Shown in pieces: positions 8,765-18,503 of a stretch of DNA of 64,000 bases. This DNA is from Acinetobacter rudis (lineage in GTDB: Bacteria > Pseudomonadota > Gammaproteobacteria > Pseudomonadales > Moraxellaceae), in contig NZ_JAVIDR010000003.1 of assembly GCF_031157835.1 (NCBI RefSeq), forward strand, positions 186,001-250,000, given 5' to 3'. Position numbers and translations under genes: made by a program. Each line of letters begins with the position of its first letter. The first letter of the stretch is position 1. Below the pieces are notes generated by a model, which was not told the origin of the DNA, made no database searches, and saw only the letters and a list, made by a program, of their open reading frames with translations.

Positions 8765-11700
8765 CTATTCTGATTTCATCTGAATAAGCTCTTGATAACG
8801 TTTAGTTTGAGCCAATTGCTGATGCTCTCGCCCTAGAAAACTATAGACCGTAGGTAATATAAATAAAGTAAATAAAGTTCCTATGAGCATCCCTGACACA
8901 ATAACTGCGCCTAAACCAAAGCGGCTATTAGCCCCTGCTCCCGTTGCAAATAACAATGGAATCAAACCAAATACCATAGCAGCAGTAGTCATTAAAATAG
9001 GGCGCAAACGAATTTTTGCAGCCTTTAAAATTGCATCATGACGACTCAATTGTTCATGTAGCTGTAGTTCATTTGCAAACTCAACCATTAAAATACCATG
9101 CTTACTAATCAGACCAATTAAAGTGACCAAACCAATTTGAGTATAAATATTAATACTCGACCACCCCATAATTAAAGGCAATAATGCCCCTACTATAGAT
9201 AATGGCACAGTAATCAAAATAATTAATGGATCTGTTAGACTTTCATACTGCGCTGCTAATACCAAATAAATAACAATTAATGCAGCAATAAAAGCCAATA
9301 ACAAACGACTACCCTCTTGCATATATTGACGCGCATCTGCTTGCCAGTCATAACTAAAATCAGCAGGTAAATCTTGTACATTCGCTTCTAAAAAACTCAA
9401 AGCTTGTCCTAAGGACACCCCAGGTGCAGGTATTGCTTGAAATGTTGCAGCATTTTGCTGATTAAATTGAGTTAATTTGTTCGGCTCAACCTTCGTAGAC
9501 ATAGAAACTACTGTAGATAAGGCAATTAATTGCCCACTTTCAGTACGAACATACTGCTGTGCCAAGGCTTCAGGGCTAAGACGCTGTTTTTGTATACTTT
9601 GAGGAATAACATCATATGCACGACCATATAGGGCAAAGCGGTTGATATAATTTTCCCCCACTAAAGTTGCCAAAGATTCTGCAATGTCTTGCATACGAAT
9701 ACCTAGACTGTTGGCTTTATCTCGGTTGACATCAATCTGTACAACTGGATTGTTGTAGTCCAAATCACTATCCACCACAACAAATAAACCACTTTCACGT
9801 GCTTTTTGCTTTAAAGCTTCCATGTTTTGATACAACACTGAATAGTCTTGAGCACTACGAAGCACCATTTGCACAGGCAAACCACCTGATGAACCAGGCA
9901 AAGCAGCTGGCTGAAAAACAAAAATACTGTTTCCCTCGACATCACCCACCATATTCTGCAAGTCTTGCTGTACTTGCGATGCGTTACGTTTACGCTCATT
10001 CCAACCTGTTAAAGTTGAACCACCAAAACTTTCTGCAGGCCCATCCGTACCATTAATAATCCAGCTACTGGCTGTTTCAGGTAACCGGAAAAAGATTTCA
10101 TCTAACTTTTGTGCAAATTTTTCCACATAATGAATATTGGCATATTGAGGTGATTTAATCGCTGTCATCACACTAGCCTGATCTTCTGTAGGCGCCAATT
10201 CTTTTTGTGGAATCTGATAAAGAAATACCAAGCTAGTTAAAATAGCCAAAGCAATAGTCGATGTAATCCAACGATGTTCTAATGAAAAACTGAGTATTTT
10301 GGCATACCCATGACTTAATTTATCAAAGAAGTATTCTGATTTTTGCGCCATCTTACTATGCTGTTGTTCAGCATTAAGTAAATAAGAGCTCATCATTGGT
10401 GAAAGTGTAAGTGCAATCACCCCTGAAATCACCACTGCACCAGCAAGCGTAAAAGCAAATTCTTTAAAGAGTGAACCCGTGAGCCCACCCATTAAACCAA
10501 TTGGTGCATATACTGCCGCCAAAGCAATGGTCATTGCAATGACTGGACCTGCAACTTCACGAGCCCCCAAGAGTGCGGCTGACAAGGGGGAACGACCCAT
10601 TTCAATATGGCGATGTACATTTTCTACAACAACAATCGCATCATCTACAACCAGACCTATCGCAAGCACCATTGCCAACAAAGTCAGTAAGTTAATACTG
10701 AATCCAAAAGCAAACATGAGCCCCATAGCGCCCAATAATGATAATGGAATGGTAACAATAGGAATAATAACGCTACGTAACGAGCCTAAGCACAAGAAAA
10801 TCACAACAACCACTATAAGTAATGCCTCAACAAAGGTTTTAATCACTTCGTCAATTGAAGCATCAATAAAACGCGCTGTTTCATAGGCAAGCTCAACATG
10901 AACACCTGGTGGTAATGTTTTCTCAATTTCTGGTAAAAACTGTTTAATTCCTTTGACAATAATTAATGGATTGCCTGTAGGTGTTGATTGTAAACCTAAA
11001 AATACAGCAGGCTTACCATTCATAATTGCGCTTGTCTCAGTGGAGGCAGCTGCAAGTTCCACACTTGCGACATCTTGTAAGCGAATGATGCCATTGGCAT
11101 TATTACGTATCACCAAATTTTTGAACTCATCTACACTGGTCAAATCAGTGGAAATATTGACATTAGATACTACATACTCTCCCTTTACCTGCCCAGGAGC
11201 TGCCTGATAATTATTGACTTGTATTGCTTGTTGGATATCAGCTGCGTTTATACCACGACCTGCCATTGCCTCTGCATCTAACCAAATACGCATAGACAAA
11301 CGCTGTGCACCATAACTCTGTACTTTAGCAACACCATCAATGGTGGATAGCATAGGTTCGACTACTCTTGAGAGATAATCACTCAGTTCTGCCAATTGCC
11401 CATTTTCACTACTAAAACCAATATAAGCGACATCTGTAGATTCCCCAGAACTTCGTTCAATCACAGGATCAAATGCCTGCTTTGGCAACTTATAACGAAC
11501 TTGATTGACCTTAGCCATGACCTCGGTGAGTGCTTGAGTTGAATCACTATTCAGAAGCATTCTCAAAGTAATCACACTTCGTCCCTGTACGGTTGAGGAT
11601 GACATATAATCAATACCCTCAACCGATGATACAGCTTGTGTAATAGGCTGGGTCACAAAGCCTTGCATCAACTCTGCACTAGCACCAGGATATTCAGTAC

Positions 11701-11842
11701 GAATTGTAATTGATGAACTTTCTAGTAATGGATATTGGCGTATTGGTAACTGCTGAGATGCAAATATTCCAAGCAATAAAATTAATACACTGATAACAAC
11801 AGATAAAACTGGTCGTTTAACAAAGAGATCTGTAAATTTCAT
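8765..11842 (-). CDS. RND efflux pump, HAE1-type inner-membrane permease
   Basis: This proton-driven drug/metabolite antiporter has 1025 residues, typical of AcrB/MexB relatives. TM1 is at about 10-30, followed by a large periplasmic domain. The TM4 proton-relay pair Asp-Asp is in GLVVDDAIVVVEN near residue 400. A second half starts near 530, and TM segments resume at about 850-1010. An AGGAG site supports the ATG. It is the last gene of a DoxX-MFP-RND operon, the order of Pseudomonas mexG-mexH-mexI, under a SoxR-box promoter. No outer-membrane factor gene follows, so it presumably borrows a TolC-like channel encoded elsewhere. Substrate is unknown; redox-active or phenazine-like compounds would fit the control. 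Confidence 0.95.
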   Translation of the reverse strand: MKFTDLFVKRPVLSVVISVLILLLGIFASQQLPIRQYPLLESSSITIRTEYPGASAELMQGFVTQPITQAVSSVEGIDYMSSSTVQGRSVITLRMLLNSDSTQALTEVMAKVNQVRYKLPKQAFDPVIERSSGESTDVAYIGFSSENGQLAELSDYLSRVVEPMLSTIDGVAKVQSYGAQRLSMRIWLDAEAMAGRGINAADIQQAIQVNNYQAAPGQVKGEYVVSNVNISTDLTSVDEFKNLVIRNNANGIIRLQDVASVELAAASTETSAIMNGKPAVFLGLQSTPTGNPLIIVKGIKQFLPEIEKTLPPGVHVELAYETARFIDASIDEVIKTFVEALLIVVVVIFLCLGSLRSVIIPIVTIPLSLLGAMGLMFAFGFSINLLTLLAMVLAIGLVVDDAIVVVENVHRHIEMGRSPLSAALLGAREVAGPVIAMTIALAAVYAPIGLMGGLTGSLFKEFAFTLAGAVVISGVIALTLSPMMSSYLLNAEQQHSKMAQKSEYFFDKLSHGYAKILSFSLEHRWITSTIALAILTSLVFLYQIPQKELAPTEDQASVMTAIKSPQYANIHYVEKFAQKLDEIFFRLPETASSWIINGTDGPAESFGGSTLTGWNERKRNASQVQQDLQNMVGDVEGNSIFVFQPAALPGSSGGLPVQMVLRSAQDYSVLYQNMEALKQKARESGLFVVVDSDLDYNNPVVQIDVNRDKANSLGIRMQDIAESLATLVGENYINRFALYGRAYDVIPQSIQKQRLSPEALAQQYVRTESGQLIALSTVVSMSTKVEPNKLTQFNQQNAATFQAIPAPGVSLGQALSFLEANVQDLPADFSYDWQADARQYMQEGSRLLLAFIAALIVIYLVLAAQYESLTDPLIILITVPLSIVGALLPLIMGWSSINIYTQIGLVTLIGLISKHGILMVEFANELQLHEQLSRHDAILKAAKIRLRPILMTTAAMVFGLIPLLFATGAGANSRFGLGAVIVSGMLIGTLFTLFILPTVYSFLGREHQQLAQTKRYQELIQMKSE

Positions 11843-11853
11843 ACATTCATCTC

Positions 11854-12978
11854 CTATTTAACGACTGCAACAGTTGCCGAAGCTGCATTCTGATCAGAAA
11901 GAAGCGTGTCCTGCGCAATTGCCTCAATGGGCATGGCATCGCTCAGCTTCAATTGTCCTGAGCGAATCACTTGATCACCTTGCTTCAAACCAGATTTTAC
12001 TTCTACCCAACCATCACTGCGCTCACCCACTTTAACGGCAACCTTTGTTGCTTGGAGCTGCCCTTTATGTTCAACAGCCTTAAAAGCCGTTTCACCATAA
12101 GCGCTATAGGTCACAGCTGTTTCAGGCATCATTAATACCTGTTGTTCTTGCTGTTTCAGCACAACGTTGGCATACATCCCTGCTTTAAATTGATGCTGTA
12201 AATTCGGTAATTTAGCTTGTACAGAAACTGTTCTTGAATTTGAAATCAGTGGATCTATTGCTGTGACCTGTGCTGTAAATAACTGATTAGGAAATGCATC
12301 TAAGCCAACACTAATTTGCTGACCAACCCGAATATTGGGTGCACTTCGTTCGTCTAAGTTAAAGTTAACTAACAGATATTGTGAATCCACTAAACTCACA
12401 ATGGGTTCACCAATATTTAAAAATTGACCTTGATGTACACGCCGAATTCCGATTACCCCTGAAAATGGTGCTCGAATTTTCTTTTGCTGGATTTTTGCAT
12501 TTAATTGCTGGATTTGACCTAACATTACATCGCGATTTGCCTGAGCATTTTCCACTTCTTCTTGTGCTACAGCATTAATCTTCAACAAACTTTGGCCACG
12601 TTGATACACAGACTCGTTTAATTTCAATTTTGCCTGCAATTGTTTAATTTCAGCCTGTTCAATATCGTCATTTAATTGCAGTAATAATTGGCCAGCACGA
12701 ACATACTGACCAGACTGAAAGTAGATATGCTGAATACGTCCTGAAGACTCCGAAGCAACCTGAATTTGCCGTACAGCTTCAAGTTCACCAACTGCTGTTA
12801 GTTTTTGTGGGGAGGATTTTAGACTGACGGTTGCCAAGGCCACTTTAACAGGTGGATACTGAAATGCTGTATGCTCTTGTTGTTTCGATTTTATCCAGAA
12901 ATAAAATATTATTGCTGCACTTAATAGCACCACAATTAATATGCACACTTGCCATTTTCGACTCATCATTTTCATCAT
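11854..12978 (-). CDS. RND efflux periplasmic adaptor (membrane fusion protein)
   Basis: This 374-residue adaptor bridges the RND pump and an outer-membrane channel. It has an N-terminal membrane anchor at about residues 9-28 and no lipobox. A barrel-sandwich half follows (GELEAVRQIQVASESSGRI near 60), then a helical hairpin, a second half (IRAPFSGVIGIRRVHQGQF, in pieces near 167) and beta-barrel and membrane-proximal domains. The ATG overlaps the DoxX stop codon as ATGA and has AAGGAG five bases upstream. The permease starts 11 bp downstream. This is the MexH position of the mexGHI-like operon. Confidence 0.94.
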   Translation of the reverse strand: MMKMMSRKWQVCILIVVLLSAAIIFYFWIKSKQQEHTAFQYPPVKVALATVSLKSSPQKLTAVGELEAVRQIQVASESSGRIQHIYFQSGQYVRAGQLLLQLNDDIEQAEIKQLQAKLKLNESVYQRGQSLLKINAVAQEEVENAQANRDVMLGQIQQLNAKIQQKKIRAPFSGVIGIRRVHQGQFLNIGEPIVSLVDSQYLLVNFNLDERSAPNIRVGQQISVGLDAFPNQLFTAQVTAIDPLISNSRTVSVQAKLPNLQHQFKAGMYANVVLKQQEQQVLMMPETAVTYSAYGETAFKAVEHKGQLQATKVAVKVGERSDGWVEVKSGLKQGDQVIRSGQLKLSDAMPIEAIAQDTLLSDQNAASATVAVVK

Positions 12979-13406
12979 GAATCTCCTTGACTAAGGTTGG
13001 GTAAATGCTGACGGTATACACTGAGCATCGCAATTGAAATTAAACCACCGATCACAGCCAAATGTTCTAGAACAAAATACAAAGAGATCTTTGCAGCCGA
13101 TGCTGACATATTCCAAAACTGATGTACAAATATAATCGTAAGCAGCAAAAATGCTGACAACATTGCAGCACCCAACCAAACATGACGATTAAATAGAATG
13201 AAATAACTTCCTGTTAATAAAACTAGGGCACTCGCATAATTATAAAACCATGCTGGATTTAAATTTGCTGCTCGCATTTCTGCAAAACTCCCCTCGACGT
13301 CCAGTAATTTTGCAAACCCTGAAGAGAGAAAAAGAAAAGCAATTAAGCAGCGAACAATAAACCACATTGTGGTGCTAAATAGTATTTTGTGAATGAAGAG
13401 AGGCAT
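12975..13406 (-). CDS. DoxX-family membrane protein (MexG-like position)
   Basis: This small protein has four predicted membrane segments and the DoxX opening FLFLSSGFAKLLDVEGSF. I place the start at ATG 13406 (143 residues). The frame is open upstream to TTG 13472, but the inferred transcription start near 13481 would leave almost no leader. A GTG at 13418 is an alternative, with AAGGAG rather far upstream (15 nt). No choice has an ideal ribosome binding site. It is translationally coupled to the adaptor gene. In Pseudomonas the DoxX protein MexG of mexGHI-opmD binds redox-active pigments and quinolones; a similar accessory role here is inference. Confidence 0.82.
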   Translation of the reverse strand: MPLFIHKILFSTTMWFIVRCLIAFLFLSSGFAKLLDVEGSFAEMRAANLNPAWFYNYASALVLLTGSYFILFNRHVWLGAAMLSAFLLLTIIFVHQFWNMSASAAKISLYFVLEHLAVIGGLISIAMLSVYRQHLPNLSQGDS

Positions 13407-13487
13407 AGGAATGTCCACGAAAAATAAGCCAAACTCCTTGCTTTGAGAGTCAAAATTAGGACAACGCAGCAAGTATTAAGTGGACAC

Positions 13488-13518
13488 ACTATAAAAGTTC
13501 AAGTTAACTTGAGGTCAA
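13488..13518 (-). promoter_or_regulatory. SoxR-type promoter of the DoxX-MFP-RND operon
   Basis: On the minus strand a -35 TTGACC (13513-13518) and a -10 TATAGT (13488-13493) are separated by exactly 19 bp. The spacer carries a box at 13497-13514 that matches the SoxR consensus CCTCAAGTTAACTTGAGG at 16 of 18 positions. MerR-family activators such as SoxR act on just such over-long spacers. Transcription would start near 13481. Confidence 0.85.
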
Positions 13519-13565
13519 GCATTATTCTCTAGAAGTCATCAACATTTTGACAAAAATCATAGAGA

Positions 13566-13591
13566 TAAAAAAACCTCTCCGTAGAGAGGTT
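13566..13591 (-). terminator. Terminator after glcB
   Basis: AACCTCTC (13572-13579) and GAGAGGTT (13584-13591) form a perfect stem with a 4-nt loop. On the minus strand a T-run follows. It lies 40 bp beyond the glcB stop codon. Confidence 0.9.
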
Positions 13592-13631
13592 CTTTCATAT
13601 TAACCTTTTAAAATCAGATTATTAGAAACAA

Positions 13632-15797
13632 TTAGTCGCCAGTGTAACCTTTAAGTTTTAAACGTGCTGCATGTAACAATGGTTCAGTATATCCTGATGG
13701 TTGTTCAGCACCTTTAAAGATCAAATCAGAAGCGGCTTTGAATGCAATGTTGTTTGCAAAATCAGCAGACATTGCTGTGTAAAGTGGATCATCAGCATTT
13801 TGTTGATCAACAATTTTGGCCATACGTTGCATTACTTCTTCAACTTGTGCTTGTGTAACTACACCATGACGTAACCAGTTAGCAACGTGTTGAGATGAAA
13901 TACGTAGTGTTGCACGGTCTTCCATTAAACCAACGTTGTTAATATCAGGCACTTTCGAGCAACCTACCCCAAGATCAACCCAACGAACAACATAGCCTAA
14001 AATCCCTTGACAGTTATTTTCAAGCTCTTTTGTTTTCTCTTCATCAGTCCAGTTCGTGTTGCTCGCCAAAGGTGGTGTTAATAAATCATCAAGCGGTAAT
14101 GCTTGAGTATTCAATAACTCTTGTTGACGTTCAGCAACATTAATTTGATGATAATGAATCGCGTGAATCACAGCACCTGTTGGAGATGGAACCCATGCAC
14201 AACTTGCACCAGCTTCTGGGTGTTCTGTTTTGCTGTTGTACATGTCTAACAACATATCTGGTTTAGGCCACATTCCTTTACCGATTTGTGCTTTACCACG
14301 TAGACCTGCTTGTAAGCCAACCATAACATTACGGTTTTCATAAGCTGGGAACCAAATTTGGGCTTTAACTTCACCTTTACGTACAAATGGACCAGCTTCC
14401 ATAAAGGTATGAATTTCATCACCAGTACGGTCCATGAATCCTGTATTAATAAAGATTGTGCGATCTTTTGCTTGAGCAATACAGTTTTTCAAGTTTACAG
14501 ATGTACGACGTTCTTCATCCATAATACCGATTTTCAATGTTTTCGCTGGTAAACCTAAAGCTTGTTCCGCACGTTCGAACAGTTCAACAGCAAATGCAAC
14601 TTCTTCAGGACCATGCATTTTAGGTTTAACGATATACATCGAACCTTGGCGTGAGTTCTTAATTTGATTTTCACCACGAATGTCAGCAAAGCTCAATAAC
14701 GGTGTGATCAATGCGTCCATGATACCTTCATAGATTTCAGCACCATCAACCAAAATAGCTGGGTTTGTCATTAAATGACCAACATTACGCAGCAACATCA
14801 ATGAACGACCGTGAACAGAAGTTGTACCACCAACAAGGTTATGATAAGTACGATCAGCATTGAGTTTACGGGTAATTGTCTTACCATTTTTCTCAATACT
14901 TTCTTCTAATGTACCTTTCATTAAGCCTAACCAGTTACGGTAGCCTTCCACTTTTTCTTCTGCATCAACTGCTGCAATAGAATCTTCTAAATCTTGAATA
15001 GTTGTAACAGCAGCTTCGAGTACAAGGTCTTTAATACCAGCAGCATCTGTTTGTCCAATCGGGCTATTTGCATCAATTTGGATAATGACATGTAGGCCAT
15101 TATTTTTAAGTACGATCTCTGTAGCCTGTGCTGCATCGCCATTGAAACCAACAAACTTATTTTCATGTGCTAGCGTAGTCGTGCTGCCATCTTTTAAAAT
15201 TACTTTAAGTTGGTTATTTTCAACAACATATTGCGTTGCATCTGCATGAGAACCTTGTACTAATGCAAAAGTTTCATCGAGGAAGCGTTTTGCAAATGCA
15301 ATAACTTTTGCACCACGAACTGGATTATATCCTTTACCTTTTTCCGCACCACCGTCTTCGGAAATTACATCAAAGCCGTATAATGCATCATAAAGTGAAC
15401 CCCAACGCGCATTAGCAGCATTTAAGCAGTAACGAGCATTACGTACAGGTACAACTAGCTGTGGACCTGCCAATAACGCAATTTCTTCATCGACATTTTC
15501 TGTGCTAATTTTGAAATCTTCAACTTCTGGTAGTAAGTAACCGATTTCCTTTAAGAAAGCTTTGTAAGCTTGTAATTCAAATGTGTTATTACGATGCCAT
15601 TCATCGATTTTTGCCTGAATCTCTTCACGCTTAGCCAGAAGCATTTTGTTTTTCGGACTAAGATCAACAACAACTTGTTCAAAATTTTTCCAGTATGTAT
15701 TACTGTCCAAACCAGAACCGGGTAAAGCTTCATTTTCGATGAAATCGTAGAGTTCTTTAGCAATCGCTAATTTACCTTTTTGAATACGTTCAGTCAT
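13632..15797 (-). CDS. glcB: Malate synthase G
   Basis: The enzyme condenses glyoxylate with acetyl-CoA to give malate in the glyoxylate shunt. At 721 residues it is the long G isoform, not the roughly 530-residue A form. Recognisable parts are [20 protein letters not shown] near residue 120, the active-site region [16 protein letters not shown] near 325, [16 protein letters not shown] near 385, and [20 protein letters not shown] near 540. An AGGAAAG site precedes the ATG. It is a single gene between its own terminator and a 371-bp upstream gap with a palindromic operator candidate. No isocitrate lyase gene is near. Confidence 0.97.
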   Translation of the reverse strand: MTERIQKGKLAIAKELYDFIENEALPGSGLDSNTYWKNFEQVVVDLSPKNKMLLAKREEIQAKIDEWHRNNTFELQAYKAFLKEIGYLLPEVEDFKISTENVDEEIALLAGPQLVVPVRNARYCLNAANARWGSLYDALYGFDVISEDGGAEKGKGYNPVRGAKVIAFAKRFLDETFALVQGSHADATQYVVENNQLKVILKDGSTTTLAHENKFVGFNGDAAQATEIVLKNNGLHVIIQIDANSPIGQTDAAGIKDLVLEAAVTTIQDLEDSIAAVDAEEKVEGYRNWLGLMKGTLEESIEKNGKTITRKLNADRTYHNLVGGTTSVHGRSLMLLRNVGHLMTNPAILVDGAEIYEGIMDALITPLLSFADIRGENQIKNSRQGSMYIVKPKMHGPEEVAFAVELFERAEQALGLPAKTLKIGIMDEERRTSVNLKNCIAQAKDRTIFINTGFMDRTGDEIHTFMEAGPFVRKGEVKAQIWFPAYENRNVMVGLQAGLRGKAQIGKGMWPKPDMLLDMYNSKTEHPEAGASCAWVPSPTGAVIHAIHYHQINVAERQQELLNTQALPLDDLLTPPLASNTNWTDEEKTKELENNCQGILGYVVRWVDLGVGCSKVPDINNVGLMEDRATLRISSQHVANWLRHGVVTQAQVEEVMQRMAKIVDQQNADDPLYTAMSADFANNIAFKAASDLIFKGAEQPSGYTEPLLHAARLKLKGYTGD

Positions 15798-15840
15798 TGT
15801 CTTTCCTGATATGGCTATTTTTTATAAACACGAGATAATG

Positions 15841-15860
15841 AGTATACTGATTTAAATCAG
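15841..15860 (-). promoter_or_regulatory. Palindromic operator candidate at the glcB promoter
   Basis: A perfect palindrome CTGATTTAAATCAG occupies 15847-15860. On the minus strand it directly abuts a TATACT -10-like hexamer (15841-15846), some 45 bp before the glcB start. I see no convincing -35. A repressor or activator site is likely, but the protein is unknown. Confidence 0.45.
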
Positions 15861-16116
15861 ACTGAATACGAATATAACGGTGCAAAATAACAGACATTTT
15901 ATATAAGTATATAAAGACCCTATAAAGTAATACCGTATCTTGCCTCATATTTTCGCCTCATGACCGGCTAAACTTAGCGTGTCTAGACCAAAAGAAAAGT
16001 ATCTATTAGACCAAAGTTCGATAAATTGGCTTCAGTCCTGTATCCATTTTGGCCATACACCCTATTTGATGTACCACGGAAGTTTTAAAAAGTCGATATT
16101 TTTATCGAATCAAAAT

Positions 16117-16145
16117 AAAAACAGCACCGTATTCGGTGCTGTTTT
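16117..16145. terminator. Bidirectional terminator after zapE
   Basis: AAAACAGCACCG and CGGTGCTGTTTT pair perfectly around a TATT loop, giving T-rich ends on both strands. It lies just beyond the zapE stop codon. Confidence 0.9.
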
Positions 16146-16168
16146 ACTAAAAAAATAATAACTTAATA

Positions 16169-17305
16169 CTATGATTCTGTTTGAGTTATTTGGCGATGTT
16201 CCTCTTGTAGATACTCATCAGATTGCATCTCTAATAAACGTGAACGCGTCCGTTCAATTTCGAATGCCATTTTCTCACCTTTATAGATATCAATAATAGT
16301 ATCTTCAGAGGTTAGCAATAATTTAACTCCTCGATCGTAGAATTCATCCACTAGATAAATAAAACGACGCGTGCCCTCAGATAAATAATCCGTTAAATGC
16401 GGAACACCACTAATTAACACCGTATTATAAATATTCGCAATTTCAATAAAATCAGCAGGACTACGCGGTTTTAAACACAGTTCACCAAATTCGCACCAAA
16501 GTACATCTTCACTATGTCCAATGGTTTCAACTACACGATGATTAATCATAATCGCTTCATTGGAAACTTTTTGGGTTTGGGTTAATGCTGTAAAACGCTG
16601 TTTTAACCACTGATCATGTTCTTCAGACAATGGTGATTTAAACAATTGTGCTTGTTTTAATACACGTAGACGATAGTCAACACCAGCATCGACATTTAAA
16701 ACCACACAATTCTTTTTAACCATTTCAATTGTAGGTAATAGACGATCACGATGGATTCCATCTTTGTATAACCCATCAGGTGCAATATTTGATGTTGCAA
16801 TGAGCGTAATACCACGTTGAAAAAGTTTTTGAAACAAATCACTTAAAATCATTGCATCTGTTACGTTCGTAACAAAAAACTCATCAAAACAAATAACAAC
16901 TGCTTCTTTATAAATTTGATCTGCAACTGTATCTAGTGGGTTGCGTTGGCCCGCTAGTTTGTTTAATTCTTTATGTACATGCTGCATAAAATGATGAAAA
17001 TGCATACGTGTTTTACGACGAAATGGTACGGAATCATAGAATTGATCCATAAGCCAAGTTTTACCTCGACCAACCCCTCCCCACATATATACACCACGTG
17101 GGGAAGTTTGACGACGGAAACGACGAAATGCTTTTTTCGATGCTTTATAGCGGCTAAGTAACTCTTGCCAAACACGTTCTAGCTCTTCAACTGCTTGAGC
17201 TTGTGCCTCATCAGGCATAAATTTCCCAGAATGTAGCGCTTGAGCGTATCGCTCTGCTGGTGACTGGGGTTGTTGCGCATGGTTTACAGCATTTAGATCA
17301 GACAT
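16169..17305 (-). CDS. zapE: Cell division protein ZapE (AFG1-like ATPase)
   Basis: ZapE is a P-loop ATPase that associates with the Z-ring and is related to mitochondrial AFG1. The 378-residue protein has Walker A GGVGRGKT at about residues 76-83 and Walker B VICFDEFFVTNV near 138. ATSNIAP lies near 172, and FIYLVDEFYDRGVKLL near 318. The length is normal for the family. The start (MSDLNAVNHAQ) is followed by the conserved SPAERYAQAL region. It is a single gene, divergent from the lysO-like exporter. Confidence 0.94.
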   Translation of the reverse strand: MSDLNAVNHAQQPQSPAERYAQALHSGKFMPDEAQAQAVEELERVWQELLSRYKASKKAFRRFRRQTSPRGVYMWGGVGRGKTWLMDQFYDSVPFRRKTRMHFHHFMQHVHKELNKLAGQRNPLDTVADQIYKEAVVICFDEFFVTNVTDAMILSDLFQKLFQRGITLIATSNIAPDGLYKDGIHRDRLLPTIEMVKKNCVVLNVDAGVDYRLRVLKQAQLFKSPLSEEHDQWLKQRFTALTQTQKVSNEAIMINHRVVETIGHSEDVLWCEFGELCLKPRSPADFIEIANIYNTVLISGVPHLTDYLSEGTRRFIYLVDEFYDRGVKLLLTSEDTIIDIYKGEKMAFEIERTRSRLLEMQSDEYLQEEHRQITQTES

Positions 17306-17502
17306 AATGATTGAGAACTTAATCAGCAGTTAAATGTATAAATTGATGAAATGGCAGTATAACCAATATTTCATTGTAATTAATAAAACTTTCTTGCTTT
17401 CGATGTGGAATAATTACTTTTACCATCTCAACACAGTAGACACGAGTACAATTTCTACAAATCCGACTATAATTAGCGCATATTTTTTACCGATTTTTTC
17501 TT

Positions 17503-18411
17503 ATGCAATCCTTTGTGCTTATTGCTCAACTTATTATCTGCTTATGTCTTGGTTTAGTTCTTGCTAAACGCATTCCTCGTGTAATTGAAAAATTTGCATT
17601 TAAAATACTCCCCTATTTTACCTATATTTTGTTACTGGCAATCGCCATGGAGTTTGAACAAACAATTAAGCAAATAAATAGCTTAGGAGAAATATTGACA
17701 CCAGCATTGAGTTTAGCATTCAGTACTTCTCTTGGTGCTTTTTTTTGTTGTTATTTACTTTTCAAGTACTTAGGTATTCAACCTATGCAAGGTAAAATTT
17801 CAACTGATTTGTTCTTAAACTCATTAAAAAATATTAGTTATGCTTTTTTTGCGCTCATATTCGGCTATTTCATAGCATTAGGATTACAGCAGCTTAACCT
17901 TCAACCACATATTAATACTTGGTATTTGCTACTTATTTTTATGTTTATTATTGGACTAGACCTAGCTTACTCTCCTTTAAGTCGTAGCTGGTTAAATTGG
18001 CGAGTACTCTTAGTTCCCTTAAGCTGCGTGATAGGTTCCTTGGCAGGTGGCATATTTTGCGCTCTGATCTTTACTGAAATTAACATCAAAGATTTTATTA
18101 TGTTGTCACAAGGATTTGGTTTTTATTCAATGAGCGGCATTGTAGTTAGTGAGTTACGTAATCCGACTCTTGGTAGTATTGCCCTAATTAATGATCTTTT
18201 TAGAGAAATCGTTGCTATTCTCTTTATGTATATTATTGGTTGGAGATATCCACGCTCCGCGATTTCATCTGCTGGTGCAACAGCCATGGATGTTACCTTA
18301 CCCATGATCAAGCAAGCGTGTGGCAATGAGTTTATACCTCATGCTATGGTCAGCGGCATGGTTCTATCTATTCTTGCCCCAATTTTGGTCAGCTTACTGA
18401 CAACGATATAA
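17503..18411 (+). CDS. lysO: LysO-family lysine exporter (DUF340)
   Basis: This integral membrane protein of 302 residues has about eight hydrophobic segments. The C-terminal half carries the LysO pattern: GFGFYSMSGIVVSEL near residue 206, GSIALINDLFREI near 226 and AGATAMDVTLPMI near 258. LysO (YbjE) exports lysine and its toxic analogue thialysine in E. coli. The ATG begins the first membrane helix directly. The family call is good; lysine as the substrate is by analogy. Confidence 0.85.
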   Translation: MQSFVLIAQLIICLCLGLVLAKRIPRVIEKFAFKILPYFTYILLLAIAMEFEQTIKQINSLGEILTPALSLAFSTSLGAFFCCYLLFKYLGIQPMQGKISTDLFLNSLKNISYAFFALIFGYFIALGLQQLNLQPHINTWYLLLIFMFIIGLDLAYSPLSRSWLNWRVLLVPLSCVIGSLAGGIFCALIFTEINIKDFIMLSQGFGFYSMSGIVVSELRNPTLGSIALINDLFREIVAILFMYIIGWRYPRSAISSAGATAMDVTLPMIKQACGNEFIPHAMVSGMVLSILAPILVSLLTTI

Positions 18412-18440
18412 GCAATTAACAATTCATTTAAAATTTAATT

Positions 18441-18484
18441 TATAAAAAAACCCAACTTTATTTACAATCAAGTTGGGTTTTTTT
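18441..18484. terminator. Bidirectional terminator between lysO and pyrF
   Basis: AAACCCAACT (18448-18457) and AGTTGGGTTT (18471-18480) form a perfect 10-bp stem flanked by A- and T-runs. It serves the convergent lysO and pyrF transcripts. Confidence 0.92.
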
Positions 18485-18503
18485 AGCAAAAGACATCTAA
18501 ACG

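Larger units (their letters stand above)
15798..16168. other. Intergenic gap glcB-zapE
   Basis: This 371-bp gap lies between two minus-strand genes. It holds the glcB promoter region with a perfect 14-bp palindrome at 15847-15860, the zapE terminator at 16117-16145, and otherwise AT-rich DNA with no ORF or RNA gene that I recognise. Confidence 0.6.

Noticed and set aside
10479..10886. 135-codon plus-strand ORF inside the RND permease
   Set aside because: It is antisense to conserved membrane helices and has the low-complexity Ile/Thr/Ser composition of a shadow frame.
17090..17105. CCACGTGG inside zapE as a parS-like core
   Set aside because: The flanking bases do not match parS and the core lies in a conserved coding region.
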